Positions 16,958 through 25,980 of a stretch of DNA of 64,000 nt are shown in pieces (the stretch's first letter is position 1; every line of letters begins with the position of its first letter). Position numbers and translations under genes: made by a program. The stretch comes from a virus: IMG/VR virus record IMGVR_UViG_3300042391_000634, positions 271,631 to 335,630 of that record. One strand, given 5' to 3'. The notes beneath the pieces are model-generated. The model did no database searches and was not told where the DNA came from. It was given only the letters and a program-made list of their open reading frames with translations.

Positions 16958-19693
16958 ATGAAAATACTTGCACACACATGTTTTATTGGAGTCACAGGAT
17001 ATGCTAATCACGCAAAGTCCTTTTTTTGTGCTCTGAACAAACACCACACCGTAAAAGTTAGAAATTCAACCATAGGTGGTGGTTGGAAGGGAATGAATAA
17101 CACCCCGCATGATAATGAACCTTACATCACAGATGAGATGAAGGATATGTTAATTCTTCAAACTCTTAATAATTCGGACGGTAGTAGGTCGGATTACCCA
17201 ATCTACGGATATAGCGGTGATTATAATACAGACGTTAATATTGTTTTGGTAGATACAAACAACCATTATTTCTATGACAATTATGTGGGGTATAATATTG
17301 CATATAACGTTTGGGAATCAACACGTTATCCCGATAATTTCTTTAAAAGATTACATTACTTTGACGAGGTATGGGTACCAACACAATGGCAATTTGATTG
17401 TTTGGTTGAACAGGGTTATCCATCACATAAAATATCGATAGTCCCTGAGGGAGTTGATGTGGATACATTTAAACCGTTAACTAAGACACCAAAGAAGGAC
17501 AAATTTAGGTTTTTACACTTTGGTAGATGGGATTATAGAAAAGGAACAACAGAGGTTTTAAGAGCGTTTAGTGAGACATTTAAAGATAGGGACGATGTGG
17601 AGTTAATTGCATCAGTTGAAAACCCTTATCCATTTGACGGACTTAAAACAACTGAAGATAGGGTTAAACATCACAATATAGACACAACGAACATTAAATT
17701 TATAAAATTCACACCACAGGAAGAATATGTAAAATATTTGCAAGAGGGTGATGTGTTTGTTTCATGTGCTAGAAGTGAAGGTTGGAACTTACCTTTAATT
17801 GAGGCAATGGCATGTGGAACACCTTCAATTTATTCCGATTGGGGGGGACAATTACAATTTGCAGAAGGTAAAGGTGTACCAGTTGGAATTAAAGGATTGA
17901 GACCTGCAAATATTGAGCATAAAGAATGGCCAGGTGAATATTGTGAACCAGATTGGGATGATTTGAAGTGGAAGATGAGACAGGCGTACGATTATAACAC
18001 GGCAATGTGGGTAAAGGCCGTTAGTGACGCAAAAGATATTCATGAAAAATTTAATTGGGATACGGTTGCAAAGGGAGCATGTGATATATTGGAAAGAAAT
18101 AAAAAACCATTTGCGTTTGTAACTACCGGTAACTTAGGATACATGCCGGTGATTGAAAAGTTAGTTCAATCATTATTAGAATTTTCTAAACGTAAGATTA
18201 TAGTATATGGTATTGATTGTGAGGTTCCATTTGATTATCCAAATATTATTAAAAGAACGATAACAACACAAAAGATATCTGAACATGATAAATGGTATTG
18301 GAAACAAATGGCATGTATTGAATCCGTTAATGAAGGGTTTGATAACTATGTTTGGATGGATGGTGATGTTGTCGTTAATTACAACGTAGATAATATCAAA
18401 TCTTATTTCAAAGAGATTGAAAACTATCCAATATCCGATATACATGTTCAAGAAGAATTCTTTGGTTGGTATGATGATGGAACTAAATCACAATTATTTA
18501 ATGAACGAGTTGCTGAAGATTGGGGAGTTCAAAAACAACAACCATATATGCATGTATGTATGTATGTTTATAATAAAGAATGTAAATGGTGGTTTGAAGA
18601 GATCCTTAATCATTATGTGGAAGTAATGAAAGATGGTGGTAAAGACTACAAACGTTTATACCTATGGAATGATGAAGGTATTGATAATGCAATGAGATGG
18701 AAATACAACTTTAAAAAACATTTACCACTATCTAATTTTGACACATCATCTTATGATGGTGATGACGGAATGACAAATGAGACACAACATCATTTCTTAA
18801 AGTTTTGGAATGAAGAAGGACCACAAAATTTCAATAGAATATTTGGATATCAAGCAATACCAAAAGATAAGAATCAAATTCTTTATTTCCACGGTAATAA
18901 GAATGCACAGATGTCCGATTTTATGATGGACTTTATTAAGATGAAACGTGATAATAGTTTTTACAAATCAGAACAATTTTATACATCGTTAGATGTTAAC
19001 ACATATAAGTTAGAGAACTTAGGTGACATCAAAGATGTACCGGGAGGTACTATGGAAATTGCAGATAAGTATGGATGGGCAAGAGCAATCTACCATGAAA
19101 TTTTTAATTTACATGATTACTATAAAGGTGGTAATGAAAGAAGAATAAATGAAGGTGATATTGTGGTGGACTTAGGTGGTAACATGGGTATCTTCAATAG
19201 GTGGGCATATCATCAAGGTGCGAGTAAAGTAATCTCATTTGAACCAGATAGACGATATTTTAAATTACTGTCACTTAACGCTGACCCACGTTCAGTATTA
19301 TTCAACGCAGCCGCGGCACATGAAATTGGAGAATTGAATTTATATGAGAGTAGTCACTTAGGTGGGTCAAATGTTTTTGGTGTTGAAGGTCAAGAAGGAT
19401 ATAGTGTTAAAACATATACTTTAAACTATCTTTTTGAAAGTGGTTTAATTGACCATATCGATTTTCTTAAGGTTGATATTGAAGGAGCAGAACATGCTGC
19501 ATTTGCTGGTATCAGTGATGAGAACTTACAAAAAGTTAAAACCATCGCAATGGAATATCATCATAGTCATTTTGAATACGATGAAGAATTAAGAACAAAT
19601 TTTATAAATAAAATGAATGGATTAGGGTTCAATTCATATCTATTATTTATGGGTAATAATAACAGTTTACAAATGATATATTTTTGGAAATGA
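16958..19693 (+). CDS. Three-domain fusion: GT4 glycosyltransferase, GT-A-like domain, FkbM methyltransferase
   Basis: At 911 residues this is the largest gene here. Residues 1-385 form a GT4/GT-B transferase (VPEGVDVDTFKP; FGRWDYRKG; ARSEGWNLPLIEAMACGTPS). Residues about 388-680 form a GT-A-like domain beginning FVTTGNLGYMPV and holding WMDGDVVV as its metal-binding acidic motif. Residues about 728-911 form an FkbM methyltransferase with VDLGGNMGIF, ISFEPDRR and VDIEGAEH. One protein could add sugars and O-methylate the product. The order of action and substrates are unknown. It overlaps the next gene by ATGA. Confidence 0.85.
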   Translation: MKILAHTCFIGVTGYANHAKSFFCALNKHHTVKVRNSTIGGGWKGMNNTPHDNEPYITDEMKDMLILQTLNNSDGSRSDYPIYGYSGDYNTDVNIVLVDTNNHYFYDNYVGYNIAYNVWESTRYPDNFFKRLHYFDEVWVPTQWQFDCLVEQGYPSHKISIVPEGVDVDTFKPLTKTPKKDKFRFLHFGRWDYRKGTTEVLRAFSETFKDRDDVELIASVENPYPFDGLKTTEDRVKHHNIDTTNIKFIKFTPQEEYVKYLQEGDVFVSCARSEGWNLPLIEAMACGTPSIYSDWGGQLQFAEGKGVPVGIKGLRPANIEHKEWPGEYCEPDWDDLKWKMRQAYDYNTAMWVKAVSDAKDIHEKFNWDTVAKGACDILERNKKPFAFVTTGNLGYMPVIEKLVQSLLEFSKRKIIVYGIDCEVPFDYPNIIKRTITTQKISEHDKWYWKQMACIESVNEGFDNYVWMDGDVVVNYNVDNIKSYFKEIENYPISDIHVQEEFFGWYDDGTKSQLFNERVAEDWGVQKQQPYMHVCMYVYNKECKWWFEEILNHYVEVMKDGGKDYKRLYLWNDEGIDNAMRWKYNFKKHLPLSNFDTSSYDGDDGMTNETQHHFLKFWNEEGPQNFNRIFGYQAIPKDKNQILYFHGNKNAQMSDFMMDFIKMKRDNSFYKSEQFYTSLDVNTYKLENLGDIKDVPGGTMEIADKYGWARAIYHEIFNLHDYYKGGNERRINEGDIVVDLGGNMGIFNRWAYHQGASKVISFEPDRRYFKLLSLNADPRSVLFNAAAAHEIGELNLYESSHLGGSNVFGVEGQEGYSVKTYTLNYLFESGLIDHIDFLKVDIEGAEHAAFAGISDENLQKVKTIAMEYHHSHFEYDEELRTNFINKMNGLGFNSYLLFMGNNNSLQMIYFWK

Positions 19694-20352
19694 GTACATT
19701 AGATAATTTGGCAAAAGTGTATGGAACTGATAAGTCTTCCGACAATCACAATTATTGTGTTAAATATGAAAAGTATTTACCATTTAACAGATATGATAAA
19801 TTAAACATATTGGAGATTGGTGTCTTAGATGGTAAGTCACTATTAACTTGGAAGGATTATTATTATCGTTCTAATATTTTAGGTATTGATATTAATGCTG
19901 ATTGTAAAAAATACGAAGAGGAAAGAATTTCAGTTGAGATTGGATCACAAGCTGATAATGTTTTCTTGCTTGATATAATGAGAGAGTATGGACCATTTGA
20001 TATAATATTAGATGATGGGTCACATATGAATGAACATGTTATTTATTCTTTTGAACATCTGTTTGAATCTATTAAACCTGGTGGGGTTTATATAGTTGAA
20101 GATGTTGCAACATCCTATTTCCCTTGGTACGGTGGGGGTTTAAATGACCCTAAGAGTATGATGGAATACTTCAAGAAATTAACGGATGATATTAACTTTA
20201 GAGGTGTTGAGAACTTAGATGACCAAGCCGCAGTATGGGATCGACGAGAAGATAAACTAATACCGTATTCAAATAAAGTACAACCTGATTGTAGAACTGA
20301 CATAGAGTCAATAACCTTCCTTAATGGAATAATTTTAATAAGAAAAAGATAA
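19690..20352 (+). CDS. SAM-dependent methyltransferase (class I)
   Basis: The ATG at 19690 overlaps the previous stop and is chosen over a TTG at 19684. The 220-residue product has LAKVYGTDKS near the start, ILEIGVLDGKSLLTW as SAM motif I, ILGIDIN as motif II, and DIILDDGSHMNEH plus GGVYIVEDV. This arrangement is typical of MycE/cephalosporin-hydroxylase-like sugar O-methyltransferases, where the acidic cluster binds a metal ion. The acceptor is probably a sugar hydroxyl, by family and context. Confidence 0.7.
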   Translation: MSTLDNLAKVYGTDKSSDNHNYCVKYEKYLPFNRYDKLNILEIGVLDGKSLLTWKDYYYRSNILGIDINADCKKYEEERISVEIGSQADNVFLLDIMREYGPFDIILDDGSHMNEHVIYSFEHLFESIKPGGVYIVEDVATSYFPWYGGGLNDPKSMMEYFKKLTDDINFRGVENLDDQAAVWDRREDKLIPYSNKVQPDCRTDIESITFLNGIILIRKR

Positions 20353-22475
20353 TGGGATACACACAATTTAATGATGATGTTTTTGTAGTTGACTGCTGGC
20401 CGGATAATAAAGATAAAGAAAATGTTTTAAAAAAATTACTTACAAGTTTAAAGGTATATAATTGTCCCATTATATTATGTGGACATTACCCTGTTTCACC
20501 TGAGATACAAGTATTGGCTGATTATTATCTATATGATGGTAATAATGATATATTATTAGAAAAGGATTTTGCTGAGTATGGTATTAATAGTGATAGATGG
20601 ACAGATATGGGAACATATAAGTTAACCAATAAAATTGATTTTCATCATGACTATGCAATTTGGTTAACAATGAAAAACGCTTTCAATCTTGTTAAACAAT
20701 TAGGTAAACAATATATTCATTTTTTAGAGTATGATAATTTACCGGACGAAACACAATATCGACAAGCATTTATGGAATATATTAGAAGTAACGATGCGGT
20801 GGTTTATGAGTATTCAGAAGGTTCAACAAAAGAAAGTAATCCATATAGTTCGGCTTATATCTTTTCAATTAAGACAGATGTTGCGTTAAAGATGATTGGT
20901 CTTATTAATAGTAAAAAAGAATACTTTAAGGGTAAACCTGATAGATGGCAATTAGAAAAACAATTATATCAATCAATTAAAAAGGTTACCAATAGCATAT
21001 TCGTTAGTAAGTATATTCCGAACGATAATGAACTTAACATTTTTGCGGTATGGAATAGAAATGGTATATTAAAAAACGGCGTTCGTTTACAAACATATTT
21101 GGGTGTAGACGACTCTGGTCAATTGTTTATTCATTTTATATCGGGGTTTTCAGAACAACCAGCAAATAAAGATTATTTAATTGAAGTTAACTATGGAACA
21201 TATAAAAAATTCCATACGGTTAAAAAGGGAGAATACAAATTAGAAAGACTTGGTGAATATAAACAAAATGAGGTAGTTGAAGTACGTCATCAAGGATTGG
21301 AAATATTCACACAGGAACTTAAACACGAAATGAATGAGTTTAGAAGAAATAATAAATTATCAAGAAATAACGTTAACACAAATAGAAAAACAAACATTTA
21401 TTTTGTAGATGGTCCATTTGTTGAAATTGTTGAAGATGGTGATTATCTATATAATGTTCAATTTATAAATAATAAAAATAATAAAATTGAATATGAATTA
21501 AACCTAAAGAGTAATAATTGGGCTAGATCGGCTAAAAAATACTACGTAGATTGGTTAATTAAAATTAAAGGTGTTGATAATGACTATTATCATGAACATC
21601 ATATGAATTTAGAAAATAATAGGGTTATGATTTGTTTTGAATCAAAATCTTTAGGTGATAGTTTAGCTTGGATACCATATGTTGAGAAATTCAGGGTTAA
21701 AAATAAATGTAAAGTAATATGTTCTACATTTAATAATGATTTATTTAAGAATCAATACCCCGAAATTGAATTTGTTTTACCCGGTAGTAATGTTAATAAT
21801 ATTAATGCACTTTATCGTTTAGGTTTATTTTATGATGATAAAAGACAAATAGATTATACCAAACATCAAACAGATCCAAAGAAAGAACCTTTATTAAAAG
21901 TGGGGTCCGATATCTTGGGGTTAGATTATGAGGAAATTAAACCTAAATTGGCTAAATTAGGGAAGAAGAAAAAGAAAATGGTATCAATTGCGATTCATTC
22001 AACCGCTCAATGTAAATATTGGAATAACCCAACGGGTTGGCAGGATGTCGTAGATTACCTTAAAGCTAAGAATTATGAAGTCAGACTCCTATCAAGAGAA
22101 GAAGATGGATATATGGGTAACAAAAATCCAAAGGGTGTAACGATACAACCCACTAGTAAATTAACAGATATCATAAAAGTGTTACAAGAATCTGAATTAT
22201 TTATAGGTATAAGTAGTGGATTAAGTTGGTTATCATGGGCTTCAGATACACCTACAGTTATAATTTCAGGATTTACTGATGTTGATTTAGAACCTACCGA
22301 TGGTGTAACAAGAATAATCAATAAAAATGTATGTAATAGTTGTTGGTCTGACCATGAATTTAATCCAGGTAATTGGAATTGGTGTCCTGTTCATGAGAAT
22401 ACAGAAAGACAATTTGAATGTTCAAAAACTATTACAAGTGATGATGTTATATTAAGAATTGAAAAACTTTTATAA
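20352..22475 (+). CDS. Fusion of a putative GT-A domain and a TibC-like O-heptosyltransferase
   Basis: The 707-residue protein has an N-terminal domain (about 1-230) with HFLEYDNLP, a likely acidic metal-binding motif, so I read it as a probable GT-A transferase. A spacer (230-345) may be a beta domain. From about 350 on it parallels the 14707 gene: FVDGPFVEIVEDG, ESKSLGDSLAWI, IAIHSTAQCKYWNNP, GISSGLSWLSWA, and the cysteine finger CNSCW/WCP/FECS. The tail-fibre gene starts 65 bases downstream, which makes that fibre a prime candidate acceptor. It ends in EKLL. Confidence 0.75.
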   Translation: MGYTQFNDDVFVVDCWPDNKDKENVLKKLLTSLKVYNCPIILCGHYPVSPEIQVLADYYLYDGNNDILLEKDFAEYGINSDRWTDMGTYKLTNKIDFHHDYAIWLTMKNAFNLVKQLGKQYIHFLEYDNLPDETQYRQAFMEYIRSNDAVVYEYSEGSTKESNPYSSAYIFSIKTDVALKMIGLINSKKEYFKGKPDRWQLEKQLYQSIKKVTNSIFVSKYIPNDNELNIFAVWNRNGILKNGVRLQTYLGVDDSGQLFIHFISGFSEQPANKDYLIEVNYGTYKKFHTVKKGEYKLERLGEYKQNEVVEVRHQGLEIFTQELKHEMNEFRRNNKLSRNNVNTNRKTNIYFVDGPFVEIVEDGDYLYNVQFINNKNNKIEYELNLKSNNWARSAKKYYVDWLIKIKGVDNDYYHEHHMNLENNRVMICFESKSLGDSLAWIPYVEKFRVKNKCKVICSTFNNDLFKNQYPEIEFVLPGSNVNNINALYRLGLFYDDKRQIDYTKHQTDPKKEPLLKVGSDILGLDYEEIKPKLAKLGKKKKKMVSIAIHSTAQCKYWNNPTGWQDVVDYLKAKNYEVRLLSREEDGYMGNKNPKGVTIQPTSKLTDIIKVLQESELFIGISSGLSWLSWASDTPTVIISGFTDVDLEPTDGVTRIINKNVCNSCWSDHEFNPGNWNWCPVHENTERQFECSKTITSDDVILRIEKLL

Positions 22476-22512
22476 TTTGGTGATTTTTTTCATTTAATTT
22501 AAAATTATCAAG

Positions 22513-22520
22513 TATTTATA
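22513..22520 (+). promoter_or_regulatory. TATTTATA element upstream of the tail fibre
   Basis: The octamer lies 19 bases before the tail-fibre ATG, in the only gap between the glycosylation genes and the structural genes. This is the placement expected for a late promoter that uncouples fibre expression from the upstream enzymes. Confidence 0.5.
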
Positions 22521-22539
22521 TGGGTAACAATTAAACCAT

Positions 22540-24567
22540 ATGAAAATATTTGACGCAAACATCTCTGGATCACTAAACGTATCGGGCTCAGCCCATTTCT
22601 TTAATGATCTTACAGTAGACGGAACACTAAACGCCACCATCAGTGGAACATCCACAAACGCACTATCCTTAAACACAACGGGTTCCGCTCGTTTTGCTAC
22701 AACAGGTAGTAACGTATTTAAAGCCGACCAAACAATTAGCGGTTCACTTTATGTGACTACCGATATAATATTAAATGGACAATCATATACTGGACAAACT
22801 TCTGGTACATCAGGAACTAGTGGATCTAACGGTTCTTCAGGAACCTCAGGATCTAGTGGATCTAACGGTTCTTCAGGAACCTCAGGATCTAGTGGTTCAG
22901 ATGGTTCTTCAGGAACTTCAGGAACATCAGGTTCTTCAGGATCTAACGGATCTAGTGGAACATCAGGTTCTTCAGGATCTAACGGATCTAGTGGAACATC
23001 AGGATCTAGTGGTTCTAACGGTTCTTCAGGAACATCAGGTTCTTCAGGATCTAACGGATCTAGTGGAACATCAGGATCTAGTGGTTCTTCAGGAACATCA
23101 GGAACTAGTGGTTCTTCAGGAACTGCGGGTACATCAGGTTCTTCAGGTACCGTTACCTTATCAGGAACACAAGACAATGGTTTATTAACACTTAATGGAT
23201 CTTCTCCAAATGTGTCTGTAGAATCTAATTTAACATATGACGGATCTTTATTTAAGGTTAATTCAAACACAACAATTACAGGTTCATTGACCATTACCGC
23301 AAACTTAAACGTTTTAGGTTCTTCATCAATCACATATACTACTGCATCTCAATTAAGAGTAAATGATAATGTTATAACGGTTAATACCGCATCGCCAGGT
23401 GTAAGATTTGGTGGTTTATCTGTAATGGATAGTGGATCAAATAGTAGTACGGGATCTATATTTTGGGATTCATTAAATAACAGATGGGTATATCAACAAG
23501 AATCAGGATCATCTTACACAGGTGGTATCATAATGTCTGGTCCAAGAAACAATGGGGCTTTAGGAAGTGAAACTACTTTAACAAACAATAAAGTTGCAAA
23601 ATCTACGGGTGGAGATCATCTTGGTGATAGTAATATCAGTGACGACGGAACGACGGTTACAATTAGTACAAATACAGAAATTACAGGTTCATTAAAGGTA
23701 ACAAATGGTATCACAGGTACTTTAACAGGTAATATCACAGGTAATGCGGCAACGGTAACAACAAATGCTAACTTAACAGGTAATGTAACCTCAGTTGGTA
23801 ATTCAACGACAATAGCTGCGGGAGTTGTAACCGATTCAATGTTAGCTGGTTCTATATCAAACGCTAAATTAACTAACTCATCTGTAACGGTTTCGGCAGG
23901 AACAGGTATGAGTGGTGGTGGTGCGGTATCATTAGGTGGTACAGTGACATTAACAAACGCGGGTGTAACCTCAATCACAACAAATACAGGATTAAGTTCA
24001 AACGTAGGTGCAACAGGTGCGGTTACGATTACAAATACAATAACCAATAACAACCAATTAACAAATGGTGCGGGATATCTTTCAACCGCCGTAACCTCAG
24101 CAGTGGCTGGTACGGGTGTTGGGGTAAGTGCAGCAACAGGAGCCGTAACATTCTCAATCGGTCAAGCGGTAGCAACATCATCAAACGTTCAATTTAACTC
24201 ATTGGGTGTAGGAACTGCGGGACCAGTAACAGCAGGTTTAATCAGAGCAACAAATGATGTTATTGCGTTCTACGGTTCTGATGAAAGACTAAAAGAAAAC
24301 ATCACACCAATTGAAAATTCCTTAGATATCTTAAAACAAATAAATGGTTATTACTTCGATTGGAAGGAAATGCCAGGTATTCATGAGAACGAAGGTCATG
24401 ATATAGGGGTTGTAGCACAAGAAATTGGTGCTGTTTTACCTGAAATCGTAACAACAAGAGAGAATGGTTATATGGCCGTTAAATACGAAAAATTAGTTGC
24501 ATTGTTAATTCAAACAAACAAAGAATTATTAAATCGTGTTGAGGCTTTAGAAGCTAAAATAAAATAA
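22540..24567 (+). CDS. Collagen-like tail fibre with S74 intramolecular chaperone
   Basis: The 675-residue protein begins MKIFDANISGSLNVSGSA, an adaptor-like start. Residues 87-203 are about 39 Gly-X-Y triplets in which X and Y are nearly all Ser or Thr (GTS, GSS, GSN). A beta-rich region follows, with Thr/Asn/Gly repeats up to about 560. The last 96 residues are a peptidase S74 domain starting SDERLKEN (S580), with DIGVVAQEIG and YEKLVALLIQ, then a coiled coil. Known family: the chaperone trimerises the fibre and cuts itself off before that serine. The triplets should form a triple helix studded with hydroxyls. Confidence 0.9.
   Translation: MKIFDANISGSLNVSGSAHFFNDLTVDGTLNATISGTSTNALSLNTTGSARFATTGSNVFKADQTISGSLYVTTDIILNGQSYTGQTSGTSGTSGSNGSSGTSGSSGSNGSSGTSGSSGSDGSSGTSGTSGSSGSNGSSGTSGSSGSNGSSGTSGSSGSNGSSGTSGSSGSNGSSGTSGSSGSSGTSGTSGSSGTAGTSGSSGTVTLSGTQDNGLLTLNGSSPNVSVESNLTYDGSLFKVNSNTTITGSLTITANLNVLGSSSITYTTASQLRVNDNVITVNTASPGVRFGGLSVMDSGSNSSTGSIFWDSLNNRWVYQQESGSSYTGGIIMSGPRNNGALGSETTLTNNKVAKSTGGDHLGDSNISDDGTTVTISTNTEITGSLKVTNGITGTLTGNITGNAATVTTNANLTGNVTSVGNSTTIAAGVVTDSMLAGSISNAKLTNSSVTVSAGTGMSGGGAVSLGGTVTLTNAGVTSITTNTGLSSNVGATGAVTITNTITNNNQLTNGAGYLSTAVTSAVAGTGVGVSAATGAVTFSIGQAVATSSNVQFNSLGVGTAGPVTAGLIRATNDVIAFYGSDERLKENITPIENSLDILKQINGYYFDWKEMPGIHENEGHDIGVVAQEIGAVLPEIVTTRENGYMAVKYEKLVALLIQTNKELLNRVEALEAKIK
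22798..23150 (+). repeat. Tandem repeat encoding Gly-Ser/Thr-Ser triplets
   Basis: About 39 nine-base units alternate around GGATCTAGT, GGTTCTAAC, GGTTCTTCA and GGAACATCA. Longer blocks of 45 to 60 bases recur almost exactly, for example around 22910-22990 and 23020-23080, as expected from recent slippage or unequal recombination. The repeat also opens long frames in other reading phases that are not genes. Confidence 0.9.
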
Positions 24568-24579
24568 TTATATTAAATG

Positions 24580-24614
24580 ATACTCACCACGTCCTAAAAA
24601 AATGTGGTGAGTAT
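24580..24614 (+). terminator. Perfect 11-bp inverted repeat after the tail fibre
   Basis: ATACTCACCAC and GTGGTGAGTAT flank a 13-base loop beginning 13 bases after the fibre stop. The right arm runs straight into TATTTATA, so the hairpin and the putative promoter of the next gene share bases. There is no U-tract after it, so it may stabilise or process the fibre mRNA rather than be a classic terminator. Confidence 0.6.
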
Positions 24615-24619
24615 TTATA
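24612..24619 (+). promoter_or_regulatory. TATTTATA element upstream of the 72-residue gene
   Basis: The octamer lies 29 bases before the ATG at 24649 and overlaps the right arm of the hairpin that follows the tail-fibre gene. Confidence 0.45.
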
Positions 24620-24648
24620 ACAAAGAACTTAGTTAAAAGAAATATATC

Positions 24649-24867
24649 ATGGGTACAGTACCAGCAACGGGAACCGAAGTAAGTATGGGAAGAATTAGTG
24701 TAGTTTTAGGACTGGCAGCAACACCAGGTCAAGTACAAGTAGGTTTGAACTCAACTTTAGGTGTTGGTCGTAATAGGTCATATTCAGGAATTGCTAGTAT
24801 CCCAAGTGGATCTGAAAGTGCTGAAGGAGCATCTTTCGGTGGTTTATCAGGTTCAGGTACATATTAA
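24649..24867 (+). CDS. Small Gly/Ser-rich protein, probably virion-associated
   Basis: The 72-residue product is rich in glycine, serine and alanine, has no cysteine, and ends FGGLSGSGTY. It has its own TATTTATA element and follows the tail fibre, so a fibre accessory or another small virion part is plausible. I recognise no family. Confidence 0.5.
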   Translation: MGTVPATGTEVSMGRISVVLGLAATPGQVQVGLNSTLGVGRNRSYSGIASIPSGSESAEGASFGGLSGSGTY

Positions 24868-24877
24868 TTTTACATTT

Positions 24878-24899
24878 TCACCTTTTTTTATTATATTAT
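24878..24899 (+). promoter_or_regulatory. AT-rich promoter-like element
   Basis: A T-tract followed by ATTATATTATAATG sits directly before the gene at 24905 and resembles the element at 16937. Only a few bases separate it from the start codon. Confidence 0.3.
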
Positions 24900-24904
24900 A
24901 ATGT

Positions 24905-25348
24905 ATGGATTTACGTTATAAGTGTCACCCCTCAAAATACGAATTACAATACGTTAAATGGAACGGAATTAACTTTGATAGAGAAAGACTCATCAAGTTT
25001 GTTAAACGTCTCAAATTGACGTATTTTTTGTGTTTTATACCCTATTACAGAAGGGAACATCAAATACTTAAGGAGATATTAAACACTTACGATATAGTTC
25101 GTATTCAAGGACTATTAGATGGGGATGAGAACATATTAAGAATGTGTTTTATTGAGAAATGGGCAAGGATTGGTGCTGTAGATATCTTACTAACAAATAC
25201 ATATTCAAGATTAACATATACGACGATTAGTAATCTTCCAATTAAAGACTTTCAACTTATATCTAAAAGGGTTGAAGAAATGGTTGAAGCGGGTAGAAAC
25301 ATAACATATCAAAATAATACCATAACAGACAACATACCAGGATTATGA
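24905..25348 (+). CDS. Hypothetical protein
   Basis: This 147-residue protein has no motif I can name. It is basic in the first half (KFVKRLKLTYFLCFIPYYRR) and mostly helical in appearance. The stop overlaps the start of a glycosyltransferase gene (TATGAG), so the two are probably co-translated and may work together. It opens a short plus-strand pair before the strand switch at 25968. Confidence 0.45.
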   Translation: MDLRYKCHPSKYELQYVKWNGINFDRERLIKFVKRLKLTYFLCFIPYYRREHQILKEILNTYDIVRIQGLLDGDENILRMCFIEKWARIGAVDILLTNTYSRLTYTTISNLPIKDFQLISKRVEEMVEAGRNITYQNNTITDNIPGL

Positions 25349-25980
25349 GTAAATCAATCAACAATAGTTCAATGTGGGAGGTAAAACCACTTAAGTTATC
25401 AATATTAGTTCCAACGAGGGATACTGTTCATAGTCAGTTCTCTTATTGTATAACTCAATTATTTAATACAACAAGAGAGGCGGGTATAGATGCTTATTTA
25501 TTCTACGATTCAAGTACAATATTATTAAATCAAAGAAACAATCTTATTAAGAAAGCAAAGGAAGTAAATTCAGATTATGTCCTTTGGTTAGATAGTGATA
25601 TGATGTTCCCACCAACCACAGCGTTACGTCTTTTAGAACACAATAAGGACATTGTGGCATGTAATTATATGAGACGTTCAAAACCTCTTAAAACGGTTGC
25701 ATACACCGATTTAAATGATTGGAATAGTTGGTTACCAATGGAAATACAGGAAGACCTCGTTAAAGTGGAGGGAGTAGGTATGGGATGTATGTTAATGAAA
25801 TTAGATACATTCGATAAATTAGAAAAACCATATTTTGAATTTAGATATAAAGAAAACACCGAAGATTACTTCGGTGAAGACTTTATTCTATTAGGTAAGT
25901 TAAGAGAATTAGGATATGAAGTGTTTATTGATACATACTTAAGTATGATGGTTAAACATGTTGGTAATTACGCCTTTTGA
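25345..25980 (+). CDS. GT-A-type glycosyltransferase
   Basis: The 211-residue protein has LSILVPTRDTVHSQF at the start, then NQRNNLIKKA, and the acidic metal-binding motif WLDSDMMFPP, followed by IVACNYMRR. These fit a small GT-A fold transferase of the kind seen in marine phages. A late segment around EDFILLGKLRELGYEV resembles the usual acceptor-side motif. Its 3' end overlaps the convergent minus-strand GT2 gene by 13 bases. Confidence 0.65.
   Translation: MSKSINNSSMWEVKPLKLSILVPTRDTVHSQFSYCITQLFNTTREAGIDAYLFYDSSTILLNQRNNLIKKAKEVNSDYVLWLDSDMMFPPTTALRLLEHNKDIVACNYMRRSKPLKTVAYTDLNDWNSWLPMEIQEDLVKVEGVGMGCMLMKLDTFDKLEKPYFEFRYKENTEDYFGEDFILLGKLRELGYEVFIDTYLSMMVKHVGNYAF

Noticed and set aside
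22798-23150. Repeat array considered as a CRISPR
   Set aside because: Units are contiguous nine-base codon repeats in frame with a protein, without spacers of constant length.
22775-23188. Second plus-strand frame through the fibre repeats (Leu/Val/Gln-rich)
   Set aside because: It is an out-of-frame shadow of the nine-base repeat, nested wholly inside the fibre gene.
22749-23333. Long minus-strand frame opposite the fibre repeats, rich in Pro, Glu, Asp and Leu
   Set aside because: It is the antisense reading of the Gly-Ser/Thr codon repeat, with only low-complexity product; the plus-strand fibre fully explains the sequence.
23616-24053. Minus-strand frame of 145 codons inside the fibre
   Set aside because: Low-complexity Val/Pro/Thr product opposite a well supported coding region; no leader or conserved motif.
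22540-24567. Idea that the oxygenases hydroxylate collagen prolines or lysines of the fibre
   Set aside because: The Gly-X-Y region contains essentially no Pro or Lys, so the classic collagen modification has no target there.
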